Positions 34,328 through 42,678 of a DNA stretch of 47,978 nt are shown here, in pieces. Origin of the DNA: Symbiobacterium thermophilum (GTDB lineage: Bacteria > Bacillota > Sulfobacillia > UBA995). Numbering within the stretch: position 1 is the first letter of the stretch; every line of letters starts with the position of its first letter. The stretch is taken from assembly GCA_020725145.1 (NCBI GenBank), contig DYFO01000011.1, forward strand, positions 1 to 47,978, written 5' to 3'. Both the position numbers and the translations under genes were made by a program. Below the pieces are notes generated by a model. It saw only the letters and a program-made list of their open reading frames with translations. It did no database searches and had not been told where the DNA came from.

Positions 34328-35374
34328 GTGCGTGACTTCGCGCGGTCGTGGGCGTACCTGGGACTTGCGCTGCTGGTCATGTTCCTCGCGGCGCGGTACC
34401 TGCTTCCTTACGTGTTGCCCTTCGCCATCGCCGCCGCGCTGGCGGTGATCATCGAGCCCGCCATTTCGCAGGTAGAGCGCCGGTTTCGCGTTTCTCGGGG
34501 AACGGCCACCGGTTTGGTGCTGTCGGTCGTGCTGGTACTTGCCCTGTACGTCTTGTACCTGGCCGTCGCCGCACTGGTGACCGAACTGGTGGAGCTTTAC
34601 TCGCAGCTCCCGCGCGACTATGCCGCCGCCCTGCGCCGGAGTGACGAGTTGCTGAGGCTGTTCGGCGAGACGGTGCAGACGCTCCCCGACCCCCTGCGAA
34701 CCTCCCTGGAGGGTTATGTGGCCTCGCTCTATCAGGGACTGGCCGGTCTGGTGGCCGGACTGGTCGACGGCCTGCGACGGGTGCCCCGTCTGCTCACCGT
34801 GTTCCTGGTGTCGGTGGTTGCCACCTACTTCATGGCCCGCGACCGTCGCGAGATCAACCGCTTCCTTCTCAACCTGCTGCCCCATTCCTGGCGCGGCCGT
34901 GCGCGACGGGCCAACACCGACGTGCTCCGCTCGGTGCTCGGACTGGTCAATGCCCAGCTCATGCTGGTGGGGATCACCGCGGTGCTGACGGTGATCGCGC
35001 TCCGGTTGGCCGGCGTGAGCTATGCGGTGGTGATCGGTCTGGTGGTCGGCGTCCTCGACCTCTTGCCGGTTGTCGGCCCCGCCCTGCTGTTCATCCCCTG
35101 GGTGGCCTACGCCGCGCTCAGCGGCCGGGTGCTGTTCGCCCTTTACCTGACCTTGGTCTACGGGGCGATGGTCACGGTGCGTTCGGCAGTGGAACCCCGC
35201 ATCGTCGGCGAGCGCATCGGACTACACCCGCTGGCCACCATGCTCTCGCTGTACCTCGGGATCCAGTTCTTCGGGGTCAACGGGGTGGTCATCGGTCCAC
35301 TGGTCGCCATCGTCCTGAAGGCGCTGGTGCGATCGGAGCTCGTACCGATCTTCCCCGACGGCCCGTCCCGCTGA
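34328..35374 (+). CDS. AI-2E/YtvI-family permease
   Basis: A 348-aa polytopic membrane protein of the AI-2E transporter family (PF01594). It has N-terminal helices (LGLALLVMFLAARYLLPYVL), a central soluble stretch (about 95-145), and the family's C-terminal block VLDLLPVVGPALLFIPWVAY, EPRIVGERIGLHPLATMLSL and GVNGVVIGPLVAI. Relatives include YtvI and YdiK; most transport roles are unproven. GTG 34328 is preferred for the GGGAGTGA 7 bases upstream; GTG 34301, overlapping cdsA, is the alternative. Its insertion between cdsA and dxr is unusual. Confidence 0.9.
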   Translation: MRDFARSWAYLGLALLVMFLAARYLLPYVLPFAIAAALAVIIEPAISQVERRFRVSRGTATGLVLSVVLVLALYVLYLAVAALVTELVELYSQLPRDYAAALRRSDELLRLFGETVQTLPDPLRTSLEGYVASLYQGLAGLVAGLVDGLRRVPRLLTVFLVSVVATYFMARDRREINRFLLNLLPHSWRGRARRANTDVLRSVLGLVNAQLMLVGITAVLTVIALRLAGVSYAVVIGLVVGVLDLLPVVGPALLFIPWVAYAALSGRVLFALYLTLVYGAMVTVRSAVEPRIVGERIGLHPLATMLSLYLGIQFFGVNGVVIGPLVAIVLKALVRSELVPIFPDGPSR

Positions 35375-35385
35375 GGGGTGGGGCT

Positions 35386-36555
35386 TTGCGTACGCTGACG
35401 CTTCTGGGTTCCACGGGCTCCATCGGGCGCCAGACGCTGGAAGTGGTGGACGCGCTGGGCGAGCGTCTTCCCTTTCGAGTGCTGGCCCTCACCGCGGGGT
35501 CCAACGCCGACCTTTTACTGAAGCAGGCCAGGAAGCACCGCCCCCTGATGGTGGCGCTCGCCGAACCGTCCGCCGCGGCCCCGGTGGCATCCGAACTCTG
35601 CTCGCTGGGGGTAGATGTCAAGACGGGTCCCGAAGGCGTGCTGGCGGCCGCACGTCTGGGGGCGGATCTCGTGCTCAACGCCATCGTCGGCTTCGCCGGG
35701 CTCGAGGCCACCCTGGCCGCCCTGGCGGCCGGCTCCACGGTGGCGCTGGCCAACAAGGAATCCCTGGTGGCCGGCGGCGAGCTGGTGGTCCGGAGCCTGG
35801 ACGCCGGGAAGGGTCCGCTTGTGCCTGTCGACAGCGAGCCCAGCGCGATCCTGCAGTGCCTGCGGGATGCCGCCGCGCGGAGCGGTTTGGCCCGCGTGAT
35901 CCTTACGGCGTCGGGAGGCCCGTTTCGAGGCCTGCACGGCGAGGCGTTGCGCCGGGTGACCCCCGCACAGGCGCTGGCCCACCCCACCTGGCGGATGGGA
36001 TCGAAGATCACCGTGGATTCCGCCACGCTGATGAACAAGGGACTTGAGCTTATCGAGCTCGTCTGGCTCTTCCGTCTTCGCCCCGAGCAGGTCCGGGTGG
36101 TCATCCATCCCGAGTCGGTGGTCCACTCCATGGTGGAGCTCGTGGACGGCTCGGTGCTTGCGCAGCTCGGCGTGCCCGACATGCGTATTCCCATCCAGTA
36201 CGCGTTGACTTATCCCGAGCGCTTGCCATCCCCCTGGCCGCGCTACGACCCGGTGGCGCGCGGTCCCCTCACGTTCTTCGAACCCGACCTGGAGTCCTTC
36301 CCTTGCTTGCGCCTGGCCTGCGAAGCGGTTAGAATAGGGAACACGGCGCCGGCCGCTCTCAACGCGGCCAACGAGGTGGCGGTGGAGGCCTTTCTCAAGG
36401 AACAGATCCCTTTCACGGCCATCGCCGGTTTGGTGGAGGAGACCCTGCGCCGACACGAGCCGGAGTCCGCCTCATCGCTCGAGGCCGTCCGGCGCGCCGA
36501 CCGGTGGGCACGGCAGACCGCCCGGCGTCTGGTGGAAAGGGGAACGTGGCGATGA
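35386..36555 (+). CDS. dxr: 1-deoxy-D-xylulose 5-phosphate reductoisomerase
   Basis: Dxr converts DXP to MEP, the committed step of the non-mevalonate isoprenoid pathway. The 389-aa protein begins with the NADPH-binding LTLLGSTGSIGRQTLEVVDA. Metal- and substrate-site segments are LANKESLVAGGELV, PVDSEPSAILQCL, LTASGGPFRG, HPTWRMGSKITVDSATLMNK and GLELIEL. A helical C-terminal domain follows. The start is TTG 35386, with GAGGGGTGGGG upstream. The stop overlaps rseP as ATGA. IspG, two genes on, belongs to the same pathway, and UppS uses its product. Confidence 0.97.
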   Translation: MRTLTLLGSTGSIGRQTLEVVDALGERLPFRVLALTAGSNADLLLKQARKHRPLMVALAEPSAAAPVASELCSLGVDVKTGPEGVLAAARLGADLVLNAIVGFAGLEATLAALAAGSTVALANKESLVAGGELVVRSLDAGKGPLVPVDSEPSAILQCLRDAAARSGLARVILTASGGPFRGLHGEALRRVTPAQALAHPTWRMGSKITVDSATLMNKGLELIELVWLFRLRPEQVRVVIHPESVVHSMVELVDGSVLAQLGVPDMRIPIQYALTYPERLPSPWPRYDPVARGPLTFFEPDLESFPCLRLACEAVRIGNTAPAALNAANEVAVEAFLKEQIPFTAIAGLVEETLRRHEPESASSLEAVRRADRWARQTARRLVERGTWR

Positions 36556-37583
36556 CCGTCGTTATCTCCGCTCTGGTATTCGGCCTGCTTATCCTCTTTC
36601 ACGAGCTGGGACACTTTCTGGCCGCGCGCAAGGCTGGGGTGCGCGTGCACGAGTTCGCGGTCGGCTTCGGTCCCCCGCTCCTTTCGTTACGGCGGGGCGA
36701 AACCCGGTACTCGCTGCGCATCGTGCCGCTGGGAGGCTTCGTGCGCATGGCGGGGATGGAACCGGAAGAAGCCGACGACCCGCGCGGCTTCCCGCAGCGT
36801 CCCTTGGGCAGCCGTATCGCGGTGATCGCCTCCGGTCCGCTCATGAACCTTCTGGTGGCGGTGGCCCTGTTCACGCTGGTCTTCGGGGTAGTGGGCGTTA
36901 GCCTGCCCAGAGTGGACCAGACGGTGCTGGGTGAAGTGCTGCCCGGGCATCCGGCGAAGGCGGCCGGGCTTCGGCCCGGTGACCGGGTGGTGGCGGTGGA
37001 CGGCATCCCGGTGACCGATTGGCGACAACTGGTGAGCCTGGTGCAGGAACGGCCCGGTCAAGAGACGGTGCTGGAGGTGGAACGGCAAGATCACCGCCTC
37101 GTCATCCGGCTAGTCCCCGAGGAAAGCCGGGAGTTCCCCGGCCGTGGCTTCATCGGCGTTGCTCCGGTTACGGTGCTCGAGCGCCTTCCGTTGCCGCAGG
37201 CGATCGCCAGCGGCTTCCTCTATGCTTGGCAGCTCACGGTGGTCGTACTCAAGGCGCTGGGGGGCATGCTGACGGGACGTCAACCGGTGGACCTGATGGG
37301 CCCGGTCGGGGCGGTAGTCTTCATCGGGCAGGCCACCCGGGCGGGTCTTGAAAACCTTATGCGACTTGCCGGTTTTCTCAGCCTCAACATCGGGCTTTTC
37401 AACCTCCTGCCCATTCCCGCCCTCGACGGTAGCCGACTGGTCTTCCTCGGCCTGGAGGGGGTCCGCGGCCGCCCGGTCGATCCGGAGAAGGAAAACCTGA
37501 TTCACTTCGTGGGATTCGCGCTGCTGCTCCTGTTGATCGTCGTGGTCACCTATCGCGACATCCTGCGGCTTGACGCATCTTAG
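36552..37583 (+). CDS. rseP: Site-2 intramembrane metalloprotease RseP/RasP
   Basis: RseP cleaves membrane-embedded substrates such as anti-sigma factors and leftover signal peptides. The 343-aa protein has the zinc motif HELGH (17-21) in the first helix and the third ligand in NLLPIPALDGSR (Asp292). A single PDZ domain lies between helices (VLPGHPAKAAGLRPGDRVVA, VDGIPVTDWRQLV). Four membrane spans are predicted. ATG 36552 overlaps the dxr stop and has AAAGGGG about 8 bases upstream. Confidence 0.97.
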   Translation: MTVVISALVFGLLILFHELGHFLAARKAGVRVHEFAVGFGPPLLSLRRGETRYSLRIVPLGGFVRMAGMEPEEADDPRGFPQRPLGSRIAVIASGPLMNLLVAVALFTLVFGVVGVSLPRVDQTVLGEVLPGHPAKAAGLRPGDRVVAVDGIPVTDWRQLVSLVQERPGQETVLEVERQDHRLVIRLVPEESREFPGRGFIGVAPVTVLERLPLPQAIASGFLYAWQLTVVVLKALGGMLTGRQPVDLMGPVGAVVFIGQATRAGLENLMRLAGFLSLNIGLFNLLPIPALDGSRLVFLGLEGVRGRPVDPEKENLIHFVGFALLLLLIVVVTYRDILRLDAS

Positions 37584-37597
37584 GGGGTAAGGCGCGC

Positions 37598-38656
37598 ATG
37601 ACGGGCCGGCGCCACAGCCGTGCGGTATTCGCCGGTTCGCTGGGCATCGGTGGCGAACACCCGGTATCGGTGCAGACCATGACGAAGACCGACACCCGGG
37701 ACGTTGAGGCCACCGTCGAGCAATTGCTCCGTCTCAAGGCGCGGGGAGCGGATCTTGTGCGCCTCGCGGTGCCGGACACGGAGGCGGCCGACGCCCTGGC
37801 ATCGATCCGAGGCCGGGTCGATCTCCCGCTGGCCGCCGACATCCACTTCGACCACCGCCTGGCGCTGCGGGCGCTTGAGGCAGGTGTAGACAAGTTACGG
37901 CTGAACCCCGGCAACATCGGCAGCCACGAGCGGGTCCGGGAGGTGGCCAGGGCGGCCCGTGACCGCCGCGTGCCCATCCGCATCGGCGTCAACGCCGGGT
38001 CGCTGGAAAAGCGCCTGCGGCGCGGCGGGGTGACGGCCGCGGCCTTGGTGGAAAGTGCCCTGTCGCAGGCGGAAGTGCTGGAAAGCGTGGGCTTCCGGGA
38101 CATCGTGATCTCGGTCAAGGCCTTCGAGGTCCCCATCATGCTCGAGGCCTACCGCGAGGTAGCGCGGCTGACCGATTACCCCCTGCACCTCGGGGTGACC
38201 GAGGCGGGTTCGGAAGCCGCCGGCTCGGTGCGCTCCGCGGTAGGCATCGGCGCCTTGCTGGCGGAGGGGATCGGCGACACCGTCCGCGTGTCGCTCTCCG
38301 CGCCGCCCGAGGCGGAGGTCAGGGTGGGCAAGCAGATCCTGGCCTGCCTGGGGCTTTGCCCCCCGGGCCCCACGGTGGTCGCCTGTCCGACCTGCGGACG
38401 GTGCGAATTCGAGCTGGAGCCGGTGCTGCGGGCGGTGGAGGAAAGGCTCGCGGGCGTGGAACGTCCCCTCCGGGTGGCGGTGATGGGCTGCGTGGTCAAC
38501 GGTCCCGGTGAGGCGCTCAAGGCCGACATCGCCCTGGCCGGAGGGGGAGGAGTTGCCCTGATCTTTCGCCACGGCCGCCCGGTCCGCCGCCTTCCCCTCC
38601 AGGGACTGGTCCAGGCGTTCTTGCAGGAACTGGACGATTTCCTCGCACGAGCCTGA
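37598..38656 (+). CDS. ispG: 4-hydroxy-3-methylbut-2-enyl-diphosphate synthase IspG
   Basis: IspG (GcpE) reduces MEcPP to HMBPP in the MEP pathway. The 352-aa protein has the TIM-barrel domain (GGEHPVSVQTMTKTDTRDVE, LAADIHFDHRLALRALEAG, KLRLNPGNIG, PIRIGVNAGSLE, LHLGVTEAG) and the C-terminal iron-sulfur domain. The 4Fe-4S ligands are Cys263 and Cys266 (CPTCGRC), Cys298 and Glu305 (CVVNGPGE). The start is ATG 37598. This ends the conserved rpsB-ispG block; proS, which often follows, is absent. Confidence 0.97.
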   Translation: MTGRRHSRAVFAGSLGIGGEHPVSVQTMTKTDTRDVEATVEQLLRLKARGADLVRLAVPDTEAADALASIRGRVDLPLAADIHFDHRLALRALEAGVDKLRLNPGNIGSHERVREVARAARDRRVPIRIGVNAGSLEKRLRRGGVTAAALVESALSQAEVLESVGFRDIVISVKAFEVPIMLEAYREVARLTDYPLHLGVTEAGSEAAGSVRSAVGIGALLAEGIGDTVRVSLSAPPEAEVRVGKQILACLGLCPPGPTVVACPTCGRCEFELEPVLRAVEERLAGVERPLRVAVMGCVVNGPGEALKADIALAGGGGVALIFRHGRPVRRLPLQGLVQAFLQELDDFLARA

Positions 38657-38826
38657 GACGCTCGGAGGTTGTCGCGCTCACAGGCAACTTCGCCGCAGCG
38701 GTCGCATTGGCGGCAACTCCCAAATAGCGGGCATGTCGTTAGCAGGAATTTACGCAAGTCCGGTGAAATACTCAATTATCTTGTTTCAAACGCCGTGACG
38801 GGGAGGGATTGGCGGAAGGGTCCGAG

Positions 38827-38872
38827 TGGTTGGGCGGCCGATACGGTGAAGCAGGCCGACAGGCTGCAACCA
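38827..38872 (+). promoter_or_regulatory. Nested stem structure in the livK leader
   Basis: The 236-base gap between ispG and livK holds no gene. Near its end TGGTTG (38827-38832) pairs with CAACCA (38867-38872) and encloses CGGCC (38835-38839) pairing with GGCCG (38854-38858). The structure ends five bases before AAAGGAGGT, the livK ribosome binding site. No known riboswitch or T-box motif was recognised. The AT-rich stretch 38745-38790 upstream may hold the promoter, but no convincing pair of boxes was found. Confidence 0.4.
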
Positions 38873-38892
38873 AGCGAAAGGAGGTTGTCGGA

Positions 38893-40152
38893 TTGAAGAA
38901 CCGGCTAGTCCTCTTTGTCATCGCGGGGGTGCTGGTGGGACTGATCGTCGGTTACGCCGCGTGGGGTACCAGGCCCGCGGCACCGAAGGAGTACGAGACC
39001 CGCACCATAGTTGCGATCCTGCCGCTGACCGGTGTGCTCAGTACCTTCGGCGAGAACAGCAAGGAAACGGCGCTCCTGGCGGCCAGGGATGTCAACTCCT
39101 GGCTGGAGCGTCAGGGCAAGACGTGGCGGCTGGAACTGAAGGTGGAGGACACCGCCACCCACGGCCCCACGGCACTGGAGAAGATGAAGACCTGGTTTGG
39201 CAATGGGGTCAAGTTCTTCGTGGGTCCCCAGGCGAGCGGTGAAGCCAAGGAGTGCCTCACCTTCGCCAACGCCAACAAGATCCTGTTCATATCGCAGTCA
39301 TCGACGTCTCCCGCGTTGTCGATCCCCGATGACTGGCTGTTCCGCTTCTGCCCGGACGACTTCATCCAGGGGCCGGCCATCGCCAGGGTGGCCTGGTATG
39401 CGGGTGTGCGGCATGCCATCTTCACCTGGCGTGGAGATACCTGGGGAGACGGGCTGCAGAAGGCGACCGAGGAGCGGTTCCGGGCACTGGGTGGCCAGCC
39501 GTTCGAGAAGGTCATCCGGTACGATCCCGGACTTGAGGATTTCCCGAAGGAGGCCGCGTTGCTCCGCGACTACGTCAACGAGCTCCTGGCGCGGGGTGTG
39601 CCCAAGTCGCAGATCGGTGTCATCGCCATCGCATTTGAGGAAATTGCACCCTACCTGGCGGCCGCCGACCAGTATCCCGTGCTGAAGGAGATCCTCTGGT
39701 TCGGCAGCGACGGCACCGTTTTGTCCGAAGCCCTGGTACAGCACCCCGTCGCATCCCGCTTCGCCGCGACGACCAAGTTTATCAGCACGCAGGCCGCGGC
39801 CGGTCTGTCTCAGTACCCGCGCTTTGACTACGTGCGCGGACACGTCTACAGCGTGCTCGGCCGGGAGACGGACGTTTACTCCTTTAACACCTACGATATG
39901 GTTTGGTCACTGGCGCTGGCCATCGACGAGGTCGGCTATGACTCCGAGAAGGTCAAGGAGATCCTGCCGCGTGTGGCCGACCAGTGGACGCGGCTGCACG
40001 GTGCCAGCGGACACGTGGTGCTGAACGCCAACGGCGACCGCGCGTTCGCCGACTACGACCTTTGGCTCATCGGTCCGGAGATCGCATGGGTCAAGGCCGG
40101 GGTCTGGCGCGCCGGAACCGACACCATCGACTGGAACATACCGGTGTATTGA
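38893..40152 (+). CDS. livK: Branched-chain amino acid-type ABC substrate-binding protein
   Basis: A 419-aa periplasmic-binding-fold type I receptor of the LivJ/LivK family. The N-terminus is a signal or anchor (MKNRLVLFVIAGVLVGLIVG) without a lipobox cysteine. The mature part reads ILPLTGVLSTFGENSKETAL, KVEDTATHGPTALEKMKTW, FFVGPQASGEAKECL, ISQSSTSPALSIPDDWLFRF, and a C-terminal FNTYDMVWSLALAIDEVGYD. TTG 38893 is chosen because AAAGGAGGT lies 7 bases upstream and it gives the signal. The ligand is probably a branched-chain amino acid or related small molecule, inferred from the operon. Confidence 0.92.
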   Translation: MKNRLVLFVIAGVLVGLIVGYAAWGTRPAAPKEYETRTIVAILPLTGVLSTFGENSKETALLAARDVNSWLERQGKTWRLELKVEDTATHGPTALEKMKTWFGNGVKFFVGPQASGEAKECLTFANANKILFISQSSTSPALSIPDDWLFRFCPDDFIQGPAIARVAWYAGVRHAIFTWRGDTWGDGLQKATEERFRALGGQPFEKVIRYDPGLEDFPKEAALLRDYVNELLARGVPKSQIGVIAIAFEEIAPYLAAADQYPVLKEILWFGSDGTVLSEALVQHPVASRFAATTKFISTQAAAGLSQYPRFDYVRGHVYSVLGRETDVYSFNTYDMVWSLALAIDEVGYDSEKVKEILPRVADQWTRLHGASGHVVLNANGDRAFADYDLWLIGPEIAWVKAGVWRAGTDTIDWNIPVY

Positions 40153-40175
40153 TTCCCGGCGACCTGAAGGAGATG

Positions 40176-40201
40176 GGGGGTTGGGATCCGTCCCGACCCC
40201 C
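40176..40201 (+). terminator. Strong hairpin between livK and livG
   Basis: GGGGGTTGGGA (40176-40186) pairs with TCCCGACCCCC (40191-40201) around TCCG: an 11-bp stem with one G-T pair. Only a weak T-containing stretch follows (TATCTTAGG). Such hairpins after binding-protein genes often stabilise the upstream message and lower expression of the following genes; this role is inferred. Confidence 0.6.
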
Positions 40202-40221
40202 TATCTTAGGGTGGTGAGCAG

Positions 40222-40986
40222 GTGGACTACATTTTCCAGACCGAGAAGGTGACCAAGTCCTTCGGCGGGCTGGTCGCCGTCAACGATGTGAGCATCGGCG
40301 TCAAGGAACAGAGCTTTACGATGCTCATAGGTCCCAACGGAAGCGGCAAGACCACCTTGCTGAACGTGTGCACGGGGGTTCTCAGGCCGGACAGGGGAAA
40401 GGTGCTCTTTGGCGGCGCCGACATCACCGGTTGGGCATCGCACCGGGTGTACGAGGCGGGACTGGTGAGAAGTTTTCAGATACCGCTGCCATTCCTCGGG
40501 CTCACGGTACTGGACAACGTGCTGGGGGCGATGAGGAACCCCGGCGAGTCTCCCCTCAGGGCACCGTTACACCGGAGCTGGCTCGACCATGAACAGGACA
40601 ATGTGGACAAAGCCCTCGACATCCTGCGCCGGGTCGGCCTGGCGCGCCACTGGGATCAGCCGAGTTTCGCGCTGGGGGCCGCCCAGCTGAAGATGCTCGA
40701 GGTGGCCCGAGGGCTGTCCGCCGGAGCGAAGCTCATCGTGCTGGACGAACCGATCGGAGGGGTCGATCCGGCATCCGCCGACGAGATCCTTTCGTACGTC
40801 TCCGGGCTCAAAGCGCAGGGTCTTACCTTCCTGGTGGTGGAGCACCGGATAGATATCGCGGCCCCCTTCGCCGATTACGTGTACGCCATGGACCTGGGCC
40901 GTATCATCTCGCAGGGTCCTCCCGGCGAAGTGCTGAACGATCCAAAGGTTATAGAGGTCTACGTGGGGCGGGATGAAGCATGCTGA
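40222..40986 (+). CDS. livG: Branched-chain-type ABC transporter ATPase LivG
   Basis: A 254-aa ABC ATPase. Walker A is GPNGSGKTT, the Q-loop is in LVRSFQIPLPFLGLTVLDNV (typical LivG spacing), Walker B is LIVLDEPIGGVDP and the switch His is in VVEHRID. The signature is atypical: FALGAAQLKMLEVARGL replaces the usual L-x-x-G-x-Q/E-Q-R-x-L-E-I-A-R-A-L, keeping Gly and Gln but losing the Ser-Gly-Gly core. GTG 40222 is preceded by GGTGGTGAG. The gene overlaps livF by seven bases. Confidence 0.94.
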   Translation: MDYIFQTEKVTKSFGGLVAVNDVSIGVKEQSFTMLIGPNGSGKTTLLNVCTGVLRPDRGKVLFGGADITGWASHRVYEAGLVRSFQIPLPFLGLTVLDNVLGAMRNPGESPLRAPLHRSWLDHEQDNVDKALDILRRVGLARHWDQPSFALGAAQLKMLEVARGLSAGAKLIVLDEPIGGVDPASADEILSYVSGLKAQGLTFLVVEHRIDIAAPFADYVYAMDLGRIISQGPPGEVLNDPKVIEVYVGRDEAC

Positions 40987-41693
40987 CCATCAGGGGCCTT
41001 CACGCGGGATACGGCAAACTCCATGTTCTCTTCGGCATTGACGTCGAGGTTCCCTCCGGGGGGATAACGGTAGTCGTCGGTCCGAACGGGGCGGGCAAGA
41101 CCACTCTGCTCAGCACGATCATGGGGACGGCTACCGCTTTCCAGGGCGAGGTGCTCTTCGAAGGGATCCCCATCACCGGTCTACCACCCCACGAAGTGGC
41201 CCGCCACGGCATATCCTACGTTCCCCAGATGAAGAACGTCTTCGCCGACCTCAGCGTCTTGGAGAACCTGCAGATGGCCGGCTACATGCTCCCCAGGGAC
41301 GAGACACAGGCCAAGGCATCCCAGATGCTCGACATGTTCCCGGTGCTGAGGCGGTTCGTGCACCGCAAGGCGGGGACGCTCAGCGGTGGCGAACGCCGGA
41401 TGCTGGCGATCGCGATGGGACTGATGAAGAAGCCAAAGCTCATGCTGCTCGATGAACTGAGTACCGACCTGGCGCCCATCGTCGCCAAGAAGGTGATCAC
41501 CGAGGTGGCCAGGCTGCGGAACGAGCTGGGCATGACCATCTTACTGGTGGAGCAGATGGCCAAGCGGGCTTTGGAGATCGGTGACACGGCCTACCTTCTG
41601 GTCAGCGGGGAGATCCGGTTCGCCGGCGGAGCGCGCGATCTGCTACACGACCCGGAGCTCGCCCGTCTTTACCTGGGCGTGAAAGAGGCATAA
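40980..41693 (+). CDS. livF: Branched-chain-type ABC transporter ATPase LivF
   Basis: A 237-aa ABC ATPase. Motifs are Walker A GPNGAGKTT, GISYVPQMKNVFADLSVLEN (LivF Q-loop region), a good signature TLSGGERRMLAIAMGL, Walker B LMLLDELSTDLAP and VEQMAKRAL. The residue after the catalytic Glu is Leu rather than the usual Pro (DEL for DEP), and the D-loop is STDL instead of SLGL. ATG 40980 overlaps the livG end, so the two ATPases are coupled. It forms the nucleotide-binding heterodimer with LivG. Confidence 0.95.
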   Translation: MLTIRGLHAGYGKLHVLFGIDVEVPSGGITVVVGPNGAGKTTLLSTIMGTATAFQGEVLFEGIPITGLPPHEVARHGISYVPQMKNVFADLSVLENLQMAGYMLPRDETQAKASQMLDMFPVLRRFVHRKAGTLSGGERRMLAIAMGLMKKPKLMLLDELSTDLAPIVAKKVITEVARLRNELGMTILLVEQMAKRALEIGDTAYLLVSGEIRFAGGARDLLHDPELARLYLGVKEA

Positions 41694-41736
41694 GACGAGT
41701 GGTCCTATCAGTGCAGCCGTCTGGAGTGGGAATAGC

Positions 41737-42678
41737 ATGATGCCACCGTGGTTGGCAAGTGGTTTCATCTACGCGAGCGCGCTGGCGCTGACGGCCGGGG
41801 GCATAACGCTGCTTTACATCACCACCAGGACCTTCAACTTCGCGCATGCGAGCATGGCGACCTGGGGGTTTTACGTGGCGTACACGGGGACGGCGCTGTA
41901 CGGGGGTAGCCCCTACCGTTACTTCCCTCTGGTCTTCCTGTTCGGCTCGCTGCTCGGAGTGATATGTTATTTCGGGCTGAACCGTCCGCTTCTGCGCCGG
42001 CAGGCTGCCGAGATAACGCTGATGATGTCGACCCTCGGCTACGACCTGATCCTGCTGTCGGGGATTCAGATGTACTGCGACTATCTTACCTACACGCACA
42101 AGCTGTTCGCCCGCCGCGTCACGATGTCGGTCTACGATTTCCAGCTGGGGGGAACCTCGGCTGCTTCCATCATCCTGCCGCTCATCGCCATCGCCTTCTT
42201 GACCGCCCTCCACTTCTTCCTGGTCAAGACCAAGTTCGGCGTGGCCATGCGGGCGACCATCGAGAACCCGGTGCTGGCCGGCGCGTCGGGCATCAACGCC
42301 GACGCGGTGTACCTGGCATCATGGGTCATCGGCGGTGGGATGGCCTCGCTGGGCGGCGCTTTCATGGCCATGGCCATGACGGGAACACCGGTGATAGGGA
42401 TGATGTCCATCCCCTTCATGTTCGCCGGGGCCATCCTGGGCGGCCTTTACAGCCTGTACGGCGGGATCCTCGGCGGCTTCGTGGTGGGACTGGCGGAGTA
42501 CGGAGGTGTCTACTACCTCGCGACGCGGGTCGGGCCGTGGGTACTCGGATACCGCATGGCCATTCCCCTTCTGATCATGGCGCTGACCCTGCTGGTGTTC
42601 CCGAGAGGCCTGGCGGGCGTTGCCTGGCGCTCGGTGCCCCGCGCGGTGATCGGCAGGTTGAGGGGTGTTGGGACATGA
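41737..42678 (+). CDS. livH: Branched-chain-type ABC transporter permease LivH
   Basis: A 313-aa polytopic permease of the LivH type. The N-terminus GFIYASALALTAGGITLLYI and TRTFNFAHASMATWGFYVAY are typical. GVAMRATIENPVLAGASGIN (cytoplasmic EAA-like loop) and ASLGGAFMAM, then the GGLYSLYGGILGGFVVGLAE block, follow. ATG 41737 lies 43 bases after livF. It overlaps livM as ATGA. In this operon the permeases follow the ATPases, the reverse of the usual K-H-M-G-F order. Confidence 0.94.
   Translation: MMPPWLASGFIYASALALTAGGITLLYITTRTFNFAHASMATWGFYVAYTGTALYGGSPYRYFPLVFLFGSLLGVICYFGLNRPLLRRQAAEITLMMSTLGYDLILLSGIQMYCDYLTYTHKLFARRVTMSVYDFQLGGTSAASIILPLIAIAFLTALHFFLVKTKFGVAMRATIENPVLAGASGINADAVYLASWVIGGGMASLGGAFMAMAMTGTPVIGMMSIPFMFAGAILGGLYSLYGGILGGFVVGLAEYGGVYYLATRVGPWVLGYRMAIPLLIMALTLLVFPRGLAGVAWRSVPRAVIGRLRGVGT

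Noticed and set aside
38745-38790. CodY-binding box upstream of the liv operon
   Set aside because: The AT-rich stretch does not contain a convincing match to the AATTTTCWGAAAATT pattern.
38657-38892. T-box or known amino acid riboswitch before livK
   Set aside because: The T-box sequence (AGGGTGGNACCGCG) and other recognisable riboswitch cores are absent; only generic stems are visible.
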